A DNA stretch of 64,000 bases from Arenibacter sp. 6A1 (lineage in GTDB: Bacteria; Bacteroidota; Bacteroidia; Flavobacteriales; Flavobacteriaceae), in assembly GCF_012272855.1 (NCBI RefSeq), contig NZ_JAAXCQ010000019.1:40497-104496 (forward strand). Direction: 5' to 3'. The notes beneath the pieces are model-generated. The model did not search any database. It was not told the origin of the DNA and saw nothing but the letters and a program-made list of their open reading frames with translations. Positions 1 through 11,391 of this stretch are shown one piece after another. Position 1 is the stretch's first letter, and each line of letters starts with the position of its first letter. The translations under genes and the position numbers were made by a program.

Positions 1-3000
1 ACCGGATTTTCCGGAAACTACAGCTTTACCGTAACAGGTCCAACAGCAATAGTCCCACAAAACGGAATAACGACAGATCCGTTGAATTTTAGCAATCTTT
101 TGGCCGGCGATTATACCATTACCGTTACCGACGATACTACCAACTGTACCGATACGGCTACTGTTACCGTTAACGAGCCAGTAGCGGCCATGGCCTTTAC
201 GCATGTAGTTACCCCTAAAACCTGCCTCGATGATGGTTCCGTGACTATTACGGCTACCGATGGCTGGGGAAGTTATGTCTATGAAATTGAACAACCAGAC
301 AGCACCGTTTTAGGTCCACAAGCTAACAATACCTTCACTGGACTTAGCCAAGATGGAACTTATACCATCCGCGTAACCGATGCCGGTGGATGTGTCTTAA
401 CAGATACTTTTGATATTACAACTCCTGTCAATCCCGTTGCCAGTATAGATGCCACATCTGATCTTTGCTATTCCTCCTCTAAACTTGCTACAGTGGTGGT
501 AGGTGCCAGTGCAGGAAAAGCTCCGTATTACTATAGCCTAAACGGCGGGCCTACCCAGACTTCAAATACTTTTGCAGACTTAACCCCTGCTACTTATGAC
601 TTTACAGTTATGGATAGCAATGGTTGTACAGATACTGTACAGTTCACAATTGAACCAGAACTTACTGCCAATGCTGTGCTTACAAAGGACCTTGACTGTT
701 CTGTTAGTCCAAATGCTGAAATAAATGTAACTGTAAATGGTGGCTATCCTGCCTATTCTTACGAAGTTAATGTAAACGGTGCCGGTTATGTCGCCTATGC
801 AGGTGCCTTCCCATACAGTACCTCAACTGCTGGAACATATCGATTTAGAATAACCGACTCCAGAGGTTGTATTACGCAATCTAATACCGTAAGCGTGACA
901 ACGGCCAACAATCCTGTTATTACCAGCGTAACCCCTACCCATATTCTTTGTAATGGGGACAGCACAGGAGCTTTGGATATTGTTGTAGATACCAGTGTTG
1001 GTGCAGCTCCATATACCATCAATATATTGGAAACTAATTCCACTACCGATTATGGCAACCAGACCACTGGTTTACCAGCGGGGGATTACCAAATTACCTT
1101 GACCGATGATAAAGGTTGTTCTGTAGTAACCAATGAAACAATTACAGAACCTACGGCAATAAGCCCAAATATTACCCATACTAATTTATCTTGTTCTGCT
1201 ACCTCAAATGTCATGGGTACCATAACGATAGATGCCAATGGTGGGGCTTCCACTTATGTATATGAAATAAACAAAAGTGATTATTCCTATACCGATTCCT
1301 ATGATACGGCATCCGGGACAAATAACCATACCTTTACTGGACTCGATTTTGGTGAGTATACCATTAGGATTATTGACAGCAATGGTTGTGAAAATACTTC
1401 TACAGTTACGATCACCACCGGTCCTGATGTTCTTATTACCACCGCGGGTGCTGCTGGATGTCTTCCTGGAAGTGGTGAAATGTTGGTAGAAGCTGCTGCA
1501 AGTAATGGAACCTTAGGTACGGGATCCTTCTATTTTGCCATCTTTCCGGCACCGCCATTTAATGCAGCCGACCCGGCTTGGTTCCCTGAAGACGCCTTTC
1601 CTGCACCGGATAATTCCCATAATTTTACGGGCTTAACTCCTGGGGTTACCTATACCTTTGTGGTGTACGATACCGATACTTCTTGCGAATATACCCAAGA
1701 AGCTACAGTTCCTGTTGCCTCTAGTTCCACTTTAAATTCAACCGTAGATGCCAGTACCAATGTAAGTTGTTTTGGTGCTGCGGACGGTACGGTAGAATTT
1801 ACTTTTGACAGTTATACCGGAACTCAGGTAGACTATGAAATTTTTGATGCCATTACTCATACTTCCACAGGCATTACAGGTAGTTCTACAGCCATTATAC
1901 CAGGTGCCTCAACGACCAGAACCTTGAGCGGTATTGCTCCTGGAGACTATTATATTTTATTCACCGAAGTTAATGGTGCTGGATGTGTAAGCGCCTCAGA
2001 TCGCTTCACAATAGAACAATCTCCTGCCTTATTAGAGATTACGGCTACGGCTACCAATGCCAATAGTTGTAAAAATAATTCAGGCACAATTACAGCTAAA
2101 GCTAAATATGGGCAGGGCCCATACTTATTCCAACTAGAATTGGCCTCGGCAGCGGCTCCTACCGCAACAACATGGACCGGAACCAATACCACAGGAATAT
2201 TTAATAGAAATGCAGCAGCCTATAGGGTATATGTAAAAGATGCTAATAATTGTATACAATTTGTTCCTATCACCATTGTTGAAGATCCTACGCCGGCCAT
2301 TAGTTTATCGGTACCGAACCAATGTGCGACGGTAGAAGGTGATTTTACTATTGAAGTGGAATTGGCCAATGCTGGAGTACAACCGTATTTCCTTAGCTTA
2401 GATGGTGGTGCATTTCAGCCAGTGACCTTCTCCGGCGCTCCTGCAACATTTAGTTTTACCGGATTGAGTTCTGGTACCCATACCGTAATCATTAGGGATG
2501 CCAATGGTTGTGGTAATACTGAAAATATAGAAATCTATACCCCTACATCCTTATCGGCCGAAGTAACGGTAACTCCATCCTGTGATGCCCTGCTAATGGA
2601 TGACGGCGAAATTAAGGTAAATGCCTATGGTGGTACTTTATTTAATTACAGGTATGAACTTAGGGATTCATCAGATAATATCATTCGTCCAAAGCAAATA
2701 TCTTCTACATTTAGTGGCCTTACCCCAGGCACTTATACAGCCTATGTTTATGATAATGTGGCTACAGGCTGTGATGCATCTATAGATATCACCTTGGAAG
2801 TACCAAAAGCCGTAGTTGCCGCTATTGGGGAGAAAAAAGATATCAGTTGCCATGGTGCCAATGATGGTTCAATTATCGTCAACCTCGGCCCTGGCATGAA
2901 CAATCCGCCTTACACCTACCAATTATTTAATAGTACAGGTTTGATCCCATTATCTTTGCCAAGGTCTTCCAACACTTTTAAAAACCTATCTCAGGGCGAT

Positions 3001-6000
3001 TATATCGTACGAGTTAGGTCTATCAGACTTTGCAAAACGGACCTTCCTTTCACTATTAACGAGCCTACCGAATTATTGGCCAGCGCTAGTGCCACCGATT
3101 TTGCCTGTGCAGCCGACAATTCCGTATCACAAGCGGTGATTACAGCCGATATTCCAACAACAGGTACAGCTCCTTATACATACAGTATTGATGGCGTAAA
3201 TTTCTTTACAAACAATACTTTTAATATCACCGATACCAATGCCGTTCAGAACATTACAGTTACCGTGAAAGACGCTAACGGATGTACCGATACGGATACG
3301 GTGACTATAAATCCATTACCCACTATTACCGATGTAACCGTAACACAACAAACTGCCATCACTTGTACCAACGATGAGGTGGCAAGAGTAACCGTTACCG
3401 GAGGATCGGGCGACTTTACCTTTGTACTGTTACCTAGCGGACCATCGCAGAGTTTGACCAGCCAAACGGCCGACTTTAACCTTGCGAGCCCAGGAGATTA
3501 TACCTTTAGGGTGACCGACAATGTTACTGGTTGTTATTTCACTACGGTACCGTATACAGTAGCTCCTTACGATCTGATTGATGTAGTGGCCACCGCCATT
3601 AGTCCAGTAAATTGCTATGGAGATTCTGATGGAGTTATGGAAATCCAAGTAAATAATTACACGGGGAATTATGACTATCAAGTCTTTGATAGTAGTGGAA
3701 CTAATATTACGGCAGTAATAAGCACGGATACTTCAGCAAATCCAAGAACGATTTCTGGGTTGCCCGCAGGGAACTTCTATGTGGTACTTACCGCTACAAA
3801 TACACCCTTCTGTGACGATACCACAAATACTGTGACCATTGCTTCTCCGGCTGCCGCCTTGATCCTGGTAGAAACTAAAAATATCAATGCCAACTGTACT
3901 ATTGGAGCCCAGGTGACCGTAAAAGCAAGTGGTGGAACTCCGGCCTATACCTATGCTTTTGTTCAGGATGGTGCTTCTCCTGTCGGAAATTATACCGCTA
4001 GCGCTAGTGCTGTCTTAGATCCTGCTACAAACCTTAACTGGGATGTGTGGGTAAAAGATGCTAATGACTGTACCTATAAAATAGATGTGGTTGTTGCAGA
4101 AGATGCTATGCCTACCGTTACCGCCCCAGCTTTAGCAGTAGACCAGTGTGCTTCTAACGGCAATTCTTATAGCTTTACCGTTGCAGGAAATGGTAAAGCC
4201 CCATTACAATACAGTATTGGTGCCGGATTCCAATCGAGCCCTTCCTTTACCGTATCGGCCCCAGGAACTTATACCGTAACCGTTAAAGATGCCAACGGAT
4301 GTACCGCTACCGATACCTTGGTGATTCATCCTCCTTTAGAGGTGCACTCTCAAGTGAGCGCCCAGACCTCTTGTGACAATAATGATGGGGAGATATCCGT
4401 GACCGCCAATGGTGGATCTGGGAACTACGAATACGAATTACAGGATGATTTAGGAGCTACCTTAGTAGCCCAAGGTCCTTCCAATACCTTCCCTAACCTA
4501 AGTGCAGGGGACTATACAGTGGTGGTACACGATACTACTTCAGGATGTAACAGCAGTACCGATATTTCTTTGGAGGTTGCCACTCCGGTAAGCTTCACAT
4601 GGAACAAGGAAGACGTATCCTGTAACGGAGGTACCGATGGTTCTATCGAAATTATCTTGGATGCTTCCAATGATAATCCGCCATACACCTTTACCATGGA
4701 CGATGGCACCAATCCGCCCTTCACACAAAACAGTAATGTGTTCACTGGATTAAGTGCTGGCACCTATAATATTACCATAACATCGGATAGAGGTTGTACC
4801 CGTACGGAATCCATTATCATTGATGAAAATCCGGTCCTAACCGCTACGGCTACGACTACTGATTTTGCCTGTGCCGCAGATAATAGCGTGTCTACGGCTA
4901 CTATTACTGTTACCGCTACAGGAGGCACCGCTACCTATACCTATAGCATCGATGGGACCAATTTCCAAACCAGCAATACCTTTACAGTATCCGATACAAA
5001 AGCCGTTCAGAACTTTACAATTACCGTGAAGGACAACAACGGTTGTACAGAGACCACCAATGTGAGCGTTAATCCATTGCCAAAAATCACGGATGTGACC
5101 GTAACACAACAAACTGCCATTACTTGTAACAACGATGAGGTGGCACGGGTAACGGTGACCGGAGGATCGGGCGACTTTACCTTTGTACTGTTACCTAGCG
5201 GTCCATCGCAGAATTTGACCAGCCAAACAGCCGACTTTAACCTGAGCGCTCCGGGAGATTATACTTTTAGGGTAACCGATAATGTGACAGGTTGTTATTT
5301 CACAACAGCACCTTATACGGTCGCTCCTTATAACACCATAAAGGTTAACGCTACCGCTACGCAAGCAGTAAGTTGTTTTGGCAGTAATGACGGTGCCATG
5401 CAGATTAACCTAAGCGGATATACAGGAAACTATAGCTATGAGGTATTCTACAGCAATGGAACCTCAACTACGATTACCAATACAGGGGTTGCCCCTGGTG
5501 TATTGGCTATTCCGAATATGAGTGCCGGTAATTATTATGTAGAAATTACCGCTACCGACACTCCGTTCTGTGATACTGTTTCTAATACTGTGACCATTGC
5601 ATCTCCGGCTGCAATGCTAGACTTGGTAGTGACCAAAAACATCCCTGCCAACTGCAACATTGGAGCGCAAGTAACCGTAAAAGCAAGTGGTGGAACTCCG
5701 GCCTATACCTATGCCTTTGTCCCCTCAGGAAATTTTGTCATTGCATCGGATTATAATGCTAGTGCGAGTACAACTTTAAACCCTGCAACCTACCCAGCGG
5801 ATTATGATGTGTATGTTAAAGATGCCAATGGATGTGTTGAAATAGAAACGATTACGGTAAACGAGGACGCCATGCCTACCGTAAGCTTGCCAACATACGC
5901 TGATGACCAATGTACCTCTAACGGAAACGCTTATAGCTTTACCGCTACTGGTAATGGTGTAGCCCCATTACAATACAGTATTGGTGCCGGATTCCAGTCG

Positions 6001-9000
6001 AGCCCAACCTTTACCGTATCGGCCCCAGGAACCTATACCGTAACCGTAAAAGATGGCAACGGGTGTACCGCTACCGATACTATTGATATTCTTGCTCCTT
6101 TAACTGCAACGGCAGTGGCCGCAGTCCAGCCTTCTTGTGACAATAATGATGGGGAGATATCCGTGACCGCCAATGGTGGATCGGGGAACTACGAATACGA
6201 ACTACAAGATGGTTTAGGAGCTACCTTAGTAGCCCAAGGCCCTTCCAATACCTTTACAAACTTAAGTGCAGGGGATTATACAGTAGTGGTGCACGATATT
6301 GCTTCCTCTTGTGAAAGCAGTACCAAAATCACCTTGGAAACACCTAGCCTGGTAGTGTTTACATATACTAAAGAAGACGTCTCCTGTAACGGAGGTACCG
6401 ATGGTTCTATAGAAATTATCTTGGATGCTTCCAATGATAATCCGCCATACACCTTTACCATGGACGATGGGATTAATCCGCCATTCACACAAAACAGTAA
6501 TATGTTTACTGGATTAAGTGCCGGTACTTATGACATTACCGTTACTTCGGATAGAGGCTGTGCTTATACGGAATCCATTATCATTGATGAAAATCCGGTC
6601 CTAACCGCTACGGCTACGGCTACTGATTTTGCCTGTGCCGCAGATAATAGCGTGTCTACGGCTAGTATTACCGTTACTGCCGCAGGAGGCACCGGTACCT
6701 ATACCTATAGCATCGATGGAACCAATTTCCAAACCAGCAATACCTTTACAGTATCCGATACCAAAGCCGTTCAGAACTTTACAATTACCGTGAAGGACAA
6801 CAACGGTTGTACAGAGACCACCAATGTGAGCGTTGATCCATTACCTAGGATTACGGATGTGACCGTGGCACAACAGACTGCCATCACTTGTAACAACGAT
6901 GAGGTGGCACGGGTAACGGTGACCGGAGGATCGGGCGACTTTACTTTTGAATTGTTGCCAGGTGGTCCATCGCAGAATTTGACCAGCCAAACGGCCGACT
7001 TTAACCTTAGCGTTCCGGGAGATTATACTTTTAGGGTAACCGATAATGTGACCGGCTGTTATTTTACTACGGCTCCTTATACCGTTGCTCCTTTTAACAC
7101 TATTAAAGTAACCGCTTCCGCTACGCAAGCAGTAAGTTGTTTTGGAGGAAATGACGGCGCTATGGAGATTAACCTAAGCGGATATACTGGCAACTATAGC
7201 TATGAGGTATTCAGAAGCAACAACACCTCAACGGGAATCACCAATACAGGGGTTGCCCCAGGTATATTGACCATTCCGAATATGAGTGCCGGTAATTATT
7301 ATGTAGAAATTACCGCTACCGACACTCCGTTCTGTGATACTGTTTCTAATACTGTGACCATTGCATCTCCGGCTGCAACCTTAAATCTGGTAGCGACTAA
7401 AAATATCAACGCCAATTGTACTATTGGAGCACAAGTAACAGTAAAAGCAAGTGGTGGAACGCCAGCCTATACCTATGCCTTTGTACAGGACGGTATGGCC
7501 CCGGTATTAGCGAACTATACCGCTAGCGCTAGTGCTGTCTTAGATCCTGCTACAAACCTTAACTGGGATGTGTGGGTAAAAGATGCTAATGGATGTACCT
7601 TTATGATCGATGTGGTTGTTGCAGAAGATTCTATGCCTACCGTAACGGCTCCAGCCTTTGCTGCAGATCAGTGTACCTCTGGCGGCAATTCCTATAGCTT
7701 TACCGTTGCAGGAACAGGTGTAGCTCCGCTACAATACAGTATTGGCACCGGATACCAGACTAGCAATACCTTTACCGTATCGGCCCCGGGAACCTATACC
7801 ATAACCGTTAGGGATGCCAATGGATGTACCGCTACCGATACAATCGATATTCTTGCTCCTTTAACTGCAACGGCAGTGGCCGCAGTCCAGCCTTCTTGTG
7901 ACAATAATGATGGGGAGATATCCGTGACTGCCAATGGTGGATCGGGGAACTACGAATACGAACTACGAGATGGTTTAGGAGCTACCTTAGTAGCCCAAAA
8001 TTCTTCCAATGCCTTTACAAACCTAAGTGCAGGGGATTATACAGTGGTGATCCATGATACCGCTTCAGGATGTAACAGCACTACCGATATTTCTTTAGAG
8101 GCTGCCACCCCGGTAAGCTTCACATGGAACAAAGAAAACGTATCCTGTAACGGAGGTACCGATGGTTCTATCGAAATTATCTTGGATGCTTCCAATGATA
8201 ACCCGCCCTACACCTATACAATTTTTGATGGTACAACCACTACCACCCAAAACAGTAATCTGTTCAACGGATTGACTGCGGGCAATTATGATATTACCGT
8301 AAGATCTGATAGAGGGTGTGTGCTTACAGAAAGAATTATAATTACAGAGCCATTACCGCTTTCCATGACTACTAGTCAAACCGATTTTAGCTGTAATGCC
8401 GACAATTCAGTATCTCAGGTAACGATTACGGCAAGCGCGAATAACGGAACCGCTCCTTATTTCTATAGCATTGATGGTATCAATTTCTTTGCTACCAATA
8501 GCTTTAAGATAAAAGATACCGGAATGGTCCAAAATATTACCCTATCGGTAAAAGACCAAAACGGTTGTATGGTCACAGAGAGTTTAACGGTTAATCCATT
8601 GCCAAAAATTACGGCAGTAGACGTTGCCCAAATCACTGCAATAAGCTGTACTAATGCTGAAACAGTTCGTTTGACGGTTACTGGAGGATCGGGCGACTTT
8701 ACATATGAACTGTTACCTAACGGTCCGTCGCAGAATGTGGTGAGCCAAACGGCCGACTTTGATCTAACGACCCCAGGGACCTATGTTTTCCGAATCACCG
8801 ATAATAGTACTGGCTGTACCTTTACCACGGCTCCTTATGAGATAGAAGCTTATGATACCATCGATGTGTTGGCCACGGCCACAACACCAGTAAGTTGTTA
8901 TGGTGGTAATGACGGTGCCCTAGAAATAAATATTAGCGGTTATTTCGGTGCCTATTCTTATGAGGTCTATACGACTGCAGGTATTCAAATAGTAGCGGCA

Positions 9001-11370
9001 ACGGCTGCCAATACCAGTACGAATCCGTTAACCATCGGTGGTATCCCGGCAGGAAATTATAGGGTGATCATTACGGCTACAGAGACTCCTTTCTGTACCA
9101 CCACATCCAATACGGTCACTATTGCATCGCCAAACAGAGCCTTAGCAATATCGACCAATATTTCGGCGCACTTAACCTGTACCGAGCTTGGTGAAATTAC
9201 GGCCAATGCCAACGGGGGATGGGCCAATTATACCTATGCTATTGCGCAGGGAACAGCGCCAGTGGCCTCCGATTTTACTACAAATAATGTGTTTAGCGGA
9301 CTATCGGCAGGCACCTATGAAATCTATGTCAGGGATCTAAACGGCTGTGAAGTATTTAGGACAGAGACCTTGGTACAACCAGCCCCTATTACTGCCACGG
9401 CCACGGTAAATGCCAACAATTTATGTACAGGCGATTTCGCTGGCTCTATTACCGCCAATGTTTCTGGAGGAGGAAGACCGGCCATAGATGCTACGGCCAC
9501 TTATAATTATATCCTCAACTATTTGGACATGGGGTCCTCCTCTGCTCCACAGTTGACAAATACCTTTACTAATTTGCCCGCCGGTAACTATTCTGTTACG
9601 GTAACCGATGGTTGGAACTGTGATGTTACCACTTTAGCGGTACTCATTAGCGAACCGGCAAAAGTAAGGGCTTCCCTTGCCATCACCAATGTAAACAGCT
9701 GTACGGTAGGTGCAGACCTTAGGTTGACGGCAACAGGAGGAACAGCTCCTTATAGCTACAGCACAACCGCTTCTGGAGTATTTACCCCAATGGCCGGAAA
9801 TTCCGTAAATATTACAAATCAAGCCGTTGGTTCGTACCAATACTTTATAAAAGATGCTAACGGATGTGTTTCTACAATTTCAAATAAAGTGACCATAGAT
9901 GCCATTCCTAGCTTGCAAATTAAAGCAAGCTCCGTAGTCGATGTAAGTTGTTTTGAAGAGACTACCGGTGTAATACAGGTAAAGGCCATTGGAGGTTTGG
10001 GCAGTTATACGTACTCCCTATTGGCTCAAGACCAATTGACGGTTGTAAGAGGTCCGCAAACCAATACCATCTTTAATAATTTGGCCGCAGGCACTTACTA
10101 TATCCAAGTAGACAGCAAGGATTGTACAGATAGGGTACAAGTGGCTATTAGCGAAGGAAATCCTTTGACCACCAACACCCCTATTGTAACCAATCCTATG
10201 TGTGACGATGGTTATGGAAGTATTGAAGTAGGTTTAACGGGCGGAACCGGCGTGTACCAATATGCCATATCCCCAAATTTAAACCAGTTCGATACTAAAA
10301 ATAAATTCACTGATCTGGCACCGGGATCTTATACGGTCATTGCCCAAGATTCCAAAGGTTGTAAACCATTTGTCTTCAATTTCGATATTGTGGCGCCCCA
10401 ACCATTAGAAATGAGCGCAACTGCGGTAGCCCCAGAACTATGTGTAGGCAGTGAAGACGGTTCTATTACGGTTAACATCCAAGGTGGTACGGCCCCATAC
10501 AGAACCAGTATCAATTCTATGTCAGAAAGCGACTTCGTGGTGGGCAGAACCCAGTTTAGCAATTTGGCCAGCGGTACCTATGCCATCCTTGTTAGGGATG
10601 CTCAGGGATGCGAGACCAATATAGCGGTGACCATAGAAGCAGGCGTAAATTTAAATGCAGCCATCACCCCTTCTTATGGATGTGAGGACAACGGTCCTAC
10701 TAACGCTATTTCCTTGATGTTAGAGGACCCAAGCGTTGCTCCTGAGGTTATGTATGCCCTAGACTCCACAGATCCGGCAGACATGGTCCTAGAGCCTAAT
10801 TTTGCCAACATGACCCCAGGGAAGCACTATATAGCCATAGCCCATAGCAATGGATGTATACAAACGATCGATTTTGAAATAGACCAGATAGATCCTTTGA
10901 CACTCGCGTTGGAACAAAAGACCATCAACCAAATTACGGCCAGCGCCAGTGGTGGATACCCAGAATACACTTACCTGTTCAACGGTAAGGAAAGTAGTAG
11001 CGGAAACACCTTCTACATAAGGGAAACAGGGACTTATACGGTGACGGTGATCGATGATAACGGTTGCGAAACCTCTGCCGATATCTTTATGGAATTCATT
11101 GATATTGAAATCCCGAATTTCTTTTCGCCAAATGGCGATGGCCAAAACGATTTCTGGGCACCGAGGAATTTAGAAGGCTTCCCAAAAATACTAACAGTAG
11201 TATTTGACCGTTATGGTAGGAAGGTTTACCGAATGGGTGCCAATGATAAAGGTTGGGACGGACTTTATAAAAATACCGAACTGCCATCAGGAGATTACTG
11301 GTATATCATTAAACTCAAGGGAGAAAATGACGATAGAGAGTTTGTAGGCCATTTTACCCTGTATAGATAA
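1..11370 (+). CDS. Giant SprB-like repeat surface protein with type IX secretion C-terminal domain (5' partial)
   Basis: The frame is open from base 1, so the true start lies upstream and at least 3789 residues are present. The protein is a string of SprB-like repeats of roughly 80-90 residues, each with a Cys-x-G/N-x-x-DG-type entry and a T-Y-T-V-T-V-x-D-x-N-G-C-type exit, rich in Thr, Ala, Asn and Gly. The last ~90 residues form a gliding-motility-associated type B T9SS sorting domain: NFFSPNGDGQNDFW, then DRYGRKVY, GWDG, LPSGDYWY and the terminal GHFTLYR. By family knowledge such proteins are exported by the type IX system and act as mobile cell-surface adhesins in gliding or attachment. 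A PorP/SprF-like gene follows 21 bp downstream, as sprF follows sprB. A ~1764-bp macro-repeat runs inside the gene. It could be another large T9SS adhesin rather than the SprB orthologue. Confidence 0.93.
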   Translation, partial: TGFSGNYSFTVTGPTAIVPQNGITTDPLNFSNLLAGDYTITVTDDTTNCTDTATVTVNEPVAAMAFTHVVTPKTCLDDGSVTITATDGWGSYVYEIEQPDSTVLGPQANNTFTGLSQDGTYTIRVTDAGGCVLTDTFDITTPVNPVASIDATSDLCYSSSKLATVVVGASAGKAPYYYSLNGGPTQTSNTFADLTPATYDFTVMDSNGCTDTVQFTIEPELTANAVLTKDLDCSVSPNAEINVTVNGGYPAYSYEVNVNGAGYVAYAGAFPYSTSTAGTYRFRITDSRGCITQSNTVSVTTANNPVITSVTPTHILCNGDSTGALDIVVDTSVGAAPYTINILETNSTTDYGNQTTGLPAGDYQITLTDDKGCSVVTNETITEPTAISPNITHTNLSCSATSNVMGTITIDANGGASTYVYEINKSDYSYTDSYDTASGTNNHTFTGLDFGEYTIRIIDSNGCENTSTVTITTGPDVLITTAGAAGCLPGSGEMLVEAAASNGTLGTGSFYFAIFPAPPFNAADPAWFPEDAFPAPDNSHNFTGLTPGVTYTFVVYDTDTSCEYTQEATVPVASSSTLNSTVDASTNVSCFGAADGTVEFTFDSYTGTQVDYEIFDAITHTSTGITGSSTAIIPGASTTRTLSGIAPGDYYILFTEVNGAGCVSASDRFTIEQSPALLEITATATNANSCKNNSGTITAKAKYGQGPYLFQLELASAAAPTATTWTGTNTTGIFNRNAAAYRVYVKDANNCIQFVPITIVEDPTPAISLSVPNQCATVEGDFTIEVELANAGVQPYFLSLDGGAFQPVTFSGAPATFSFTGLSSGTHTVIIRDANGCGNTENIEIYTPTSLSAEVTVTPSCDALLMDDGEIKVNAYGGTLFNYRYELRDSSDNIIRPKQISSTFSGLTPGTYTAYVYDNVATGCDASIDITLEVPKAVVAAIGEKKDISCHGANDGSIIVNLGPGMNNPPYTYQLFNSTGLIPLSLPRSSNTFKNLSQGDYIVRVRSIRLCKTDLPFTINEPTELLASASATDFACAADNSVSQAVITADIPTTGTAPYTYSIDGVNFFTNNTFNITDTNAVQNITVTVKDANGCTDTDTVTINPLPTITDVTVTQQTAITCTNDEVARVTVTGGSGDFTFVLLPSGPSQSLTSQTADFNLASPGDYTFRVTDNVTGCYFTTVPYTVAPYDLIDVVATAISPVNCYGDSDGVMEIQVNNYTGNYDYQVFDSSGTNITAVISTDTSANPRTISGLPAGNFYVVLTATNTPFCDDTTNTVTIASPAAALILVETKNINANCTIGAQVTVKASGGTPAYTYAFVQDGASPVGNYTASASAVLDPATNLNWDVWVKDANDCTYKIDVVVAEDAMPTVTAPALAVDQCASNGNSYSFTVAGNGKAPLQYSIGAGFQSSPSFTVSAPGTYTVTVKDANGCTATDTLVIHPPLEVHSQVSAQTSCDNNDGEISVTANGGSGNYEYELQDDLGATLVAQGPSNTFPNLSAGDYTVVVHDTTSGCNSSTDISLEVATPVSFTWNKEDVSCNGGTDGSIEIILDASNDNPPYTFTMDDGTNPPFTQNSNVFTGLSAGTYNITITSDRGCTRTESIIIDENPVLTATATTTDFACAADNSVSTATITVTATGGTATYTYSIDGTNFQTSNTFTVSDTKAVQNFTITVKDNNGCTETTNVSVNPLPKITDVTVTQQTAITCNNDEVARVTVTGGSGDFTFVLLPSGPSQNLTSQTADFNLSAPGDYTFRVTDNVTGCYFTTAPYTVAPYNTIKVNATATQAVSCFGSNDGAMQINLSGYTGNYSYEVFYSNGTSTTITNTGVAPGVLAIPNMSAGNYYVEITATDTPFCDTVSNTVTIASPAAMLDLVVTKNIPANCNIGAQVTVKASGGTPAYTYAFVPSGNFVIASDYNASASTTLNPATYPADYDVYVKDANGCVEIETITVNEDAMPTVSLPTYADDQCTSNGNAYSFTATGNGVAPLQYSIGAGFQSSPTFTVSAPGTYTVTVKDGNGCTATDTIDILAPLTATAVAAVQPSCDNNDGEISVTANGGSGNYEYELQDGLGATLVAQGPSNTFTNLSAGDYTVVVHDIASSCESSTKITLETPSLVVFTYTKEDVSCNGGTDGSIEIILDASNDNPPYTFTMDDGINPPFTQNSNMFTGLSAGTYDITVTSDRGCAYTESIIIDENPVLTATATATDFACAADNSVSTASITVTAAGGTGTYTYSIDGTNFQTSNTFTVSDTKAVQNFTITVKDNNGCTETTNVSVDPLPRITDVTVAQQTAITCNNDEVARVTVTGGSGDFTFELLPGGPSQNLTSQTADFNLSVPGDYTFRVTDNVTGCYFTTAPYTVAPFNTIKVTASATQAVSCFGGNDGAMEINLSGYTGNYSYEVFRSNNTSTGITNTGVAPGILTIPNMSAGNYYVEITATDTPFCDTVSNTVTIASPAATLNLVATKNINANCTIGAQVTVKASGGTPAYTYAFVQDGMAPVLANYTASASAVLDPATNLNWDVWVKDANGCTFMIDVVVAEDSMPTVTAPAFAADQCTSGGNSYSFTVAGTGVAPLQYSIGTGYQTSNTFTVSAPGTYTITVRDANGCTATDTIDILAPLTATAVAAVQPSCDNNDGEISVTANGGSGNYEYELRDGLGATLVAQNSSNAFTNLSAGDYTVVIHDTASGCNSTTDISLEAATPVSFTWNKENVSCNGGTDGSIEIILDASNDNPPYTYTIFDGTTTTTQNSNLFNGLTAGNYDITVRSDRGCVLTERIIITEPLPLSMTTSQTDFSCNADNSVSQVTITASANNGTAPYFYSIDGINFFATNSFKIKDTGMVQNITLSVKDQNGCMVTESLTVNPLPKITAVDVAQITAISCTNAETVRLTVTGGSGDFTYELLPNGPSQNVVSQTADFDLTTPGTYVFRITDNSTGCTFTTAPYEIEAYDTIDVLATATTPVSCYGGNDGALEINISGYFGAYSYEVYTTAGIQIVAATAANTSTNPLTIGGIPAGNYRVIITATETPFCTTTSNTVTIASPNRALAISTNISAHLTCTELGEITANANGGWANYTYAIAQGTAPVASDFTTNNVFSGLSAGTYEIYVRDLNGCEVFRTETLVQPAPITATATVNANNLCTGDFAGSITANVSGGGRPAIDATATYNYILNYLDMGSSSAPQLTNTFTNLPAGNYSVTVTDGWNCDVTTLAVLISEPAKVRASLAITNVNSCTVGADLRLTATGGTAPYSYSTTASGVFTPMAGNSVNITNQAVGSYQYFIKDANGCVSTISNKVTIDAIPSLQIKASSVVDVSCFEETTGVIQVKAIGGLGSYTYSLLAQDQLTVVRGPQTNTIFNNLAAGTYYIQVDSKDCTDRVQVAISEGNPLTTNTPIVTNPMCDDGYGSIEVGLTGGTGVYQYAISPNLNQFDTKNKFTDLAPGSYTVIAQDSKGCKPFVFNFDIVAPQPLEMSATAVAPELCVGSEDGSITVNIQGGTAPYRTSINSMSESDFVVGRTQFSNLASGTYAILVRDAQGCETNIAVTIEAGVNLNAAITPSYGCEDNGPTNAISLMLEDPSVAPEVMYALDSTDPADMVLEPNFANMTPGKHYIAIAHSNGCIQTIDFEIDQIDPLTLALEQKTINQITASASGGYPEYTYLFNGKESSSGNTFYIRETGTYTVTVIDDNGCETSADIFMEFIDIEIPNFFSPNGDGQNDFWAPRNLEGFPKILTVVFDRYGRKVYRMGANDKGWDGLYKNTELPSGDYWYIIKLKGENDDREFVGHFTLYR
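3097..8390 (+). repeat. In-frame ~1764-bp macro-repeats inside the giant adhesin gene
   Basis: The block beginning with the codons for TDFACAADNSVS recurs at about 3097, 4861, 6625 and 8383, giving spacings of 1764, 1764 and 1758 bp, all multiples of three. A second anchor encoding SCDNNDGEISVTANGG recurs near 4371, 6135 and 7896 (spacings 1764 and 1761). Long stretches between copies are almost identical at DNA level, including synonymous sites. The first and last copies are more diverged than the middle ones. Confidence 0.9.
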
Positions 11371-11391
11371 AGAATTTAATTTTCAAGACTA

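Noticed and set aside
795..11287. Many minus-strand open frames of 60-118 codons inside the giant adhesin gene
   Set aside because: They lie opposite a clear long coding frame, recur only because the gene repeats, and have no family features.
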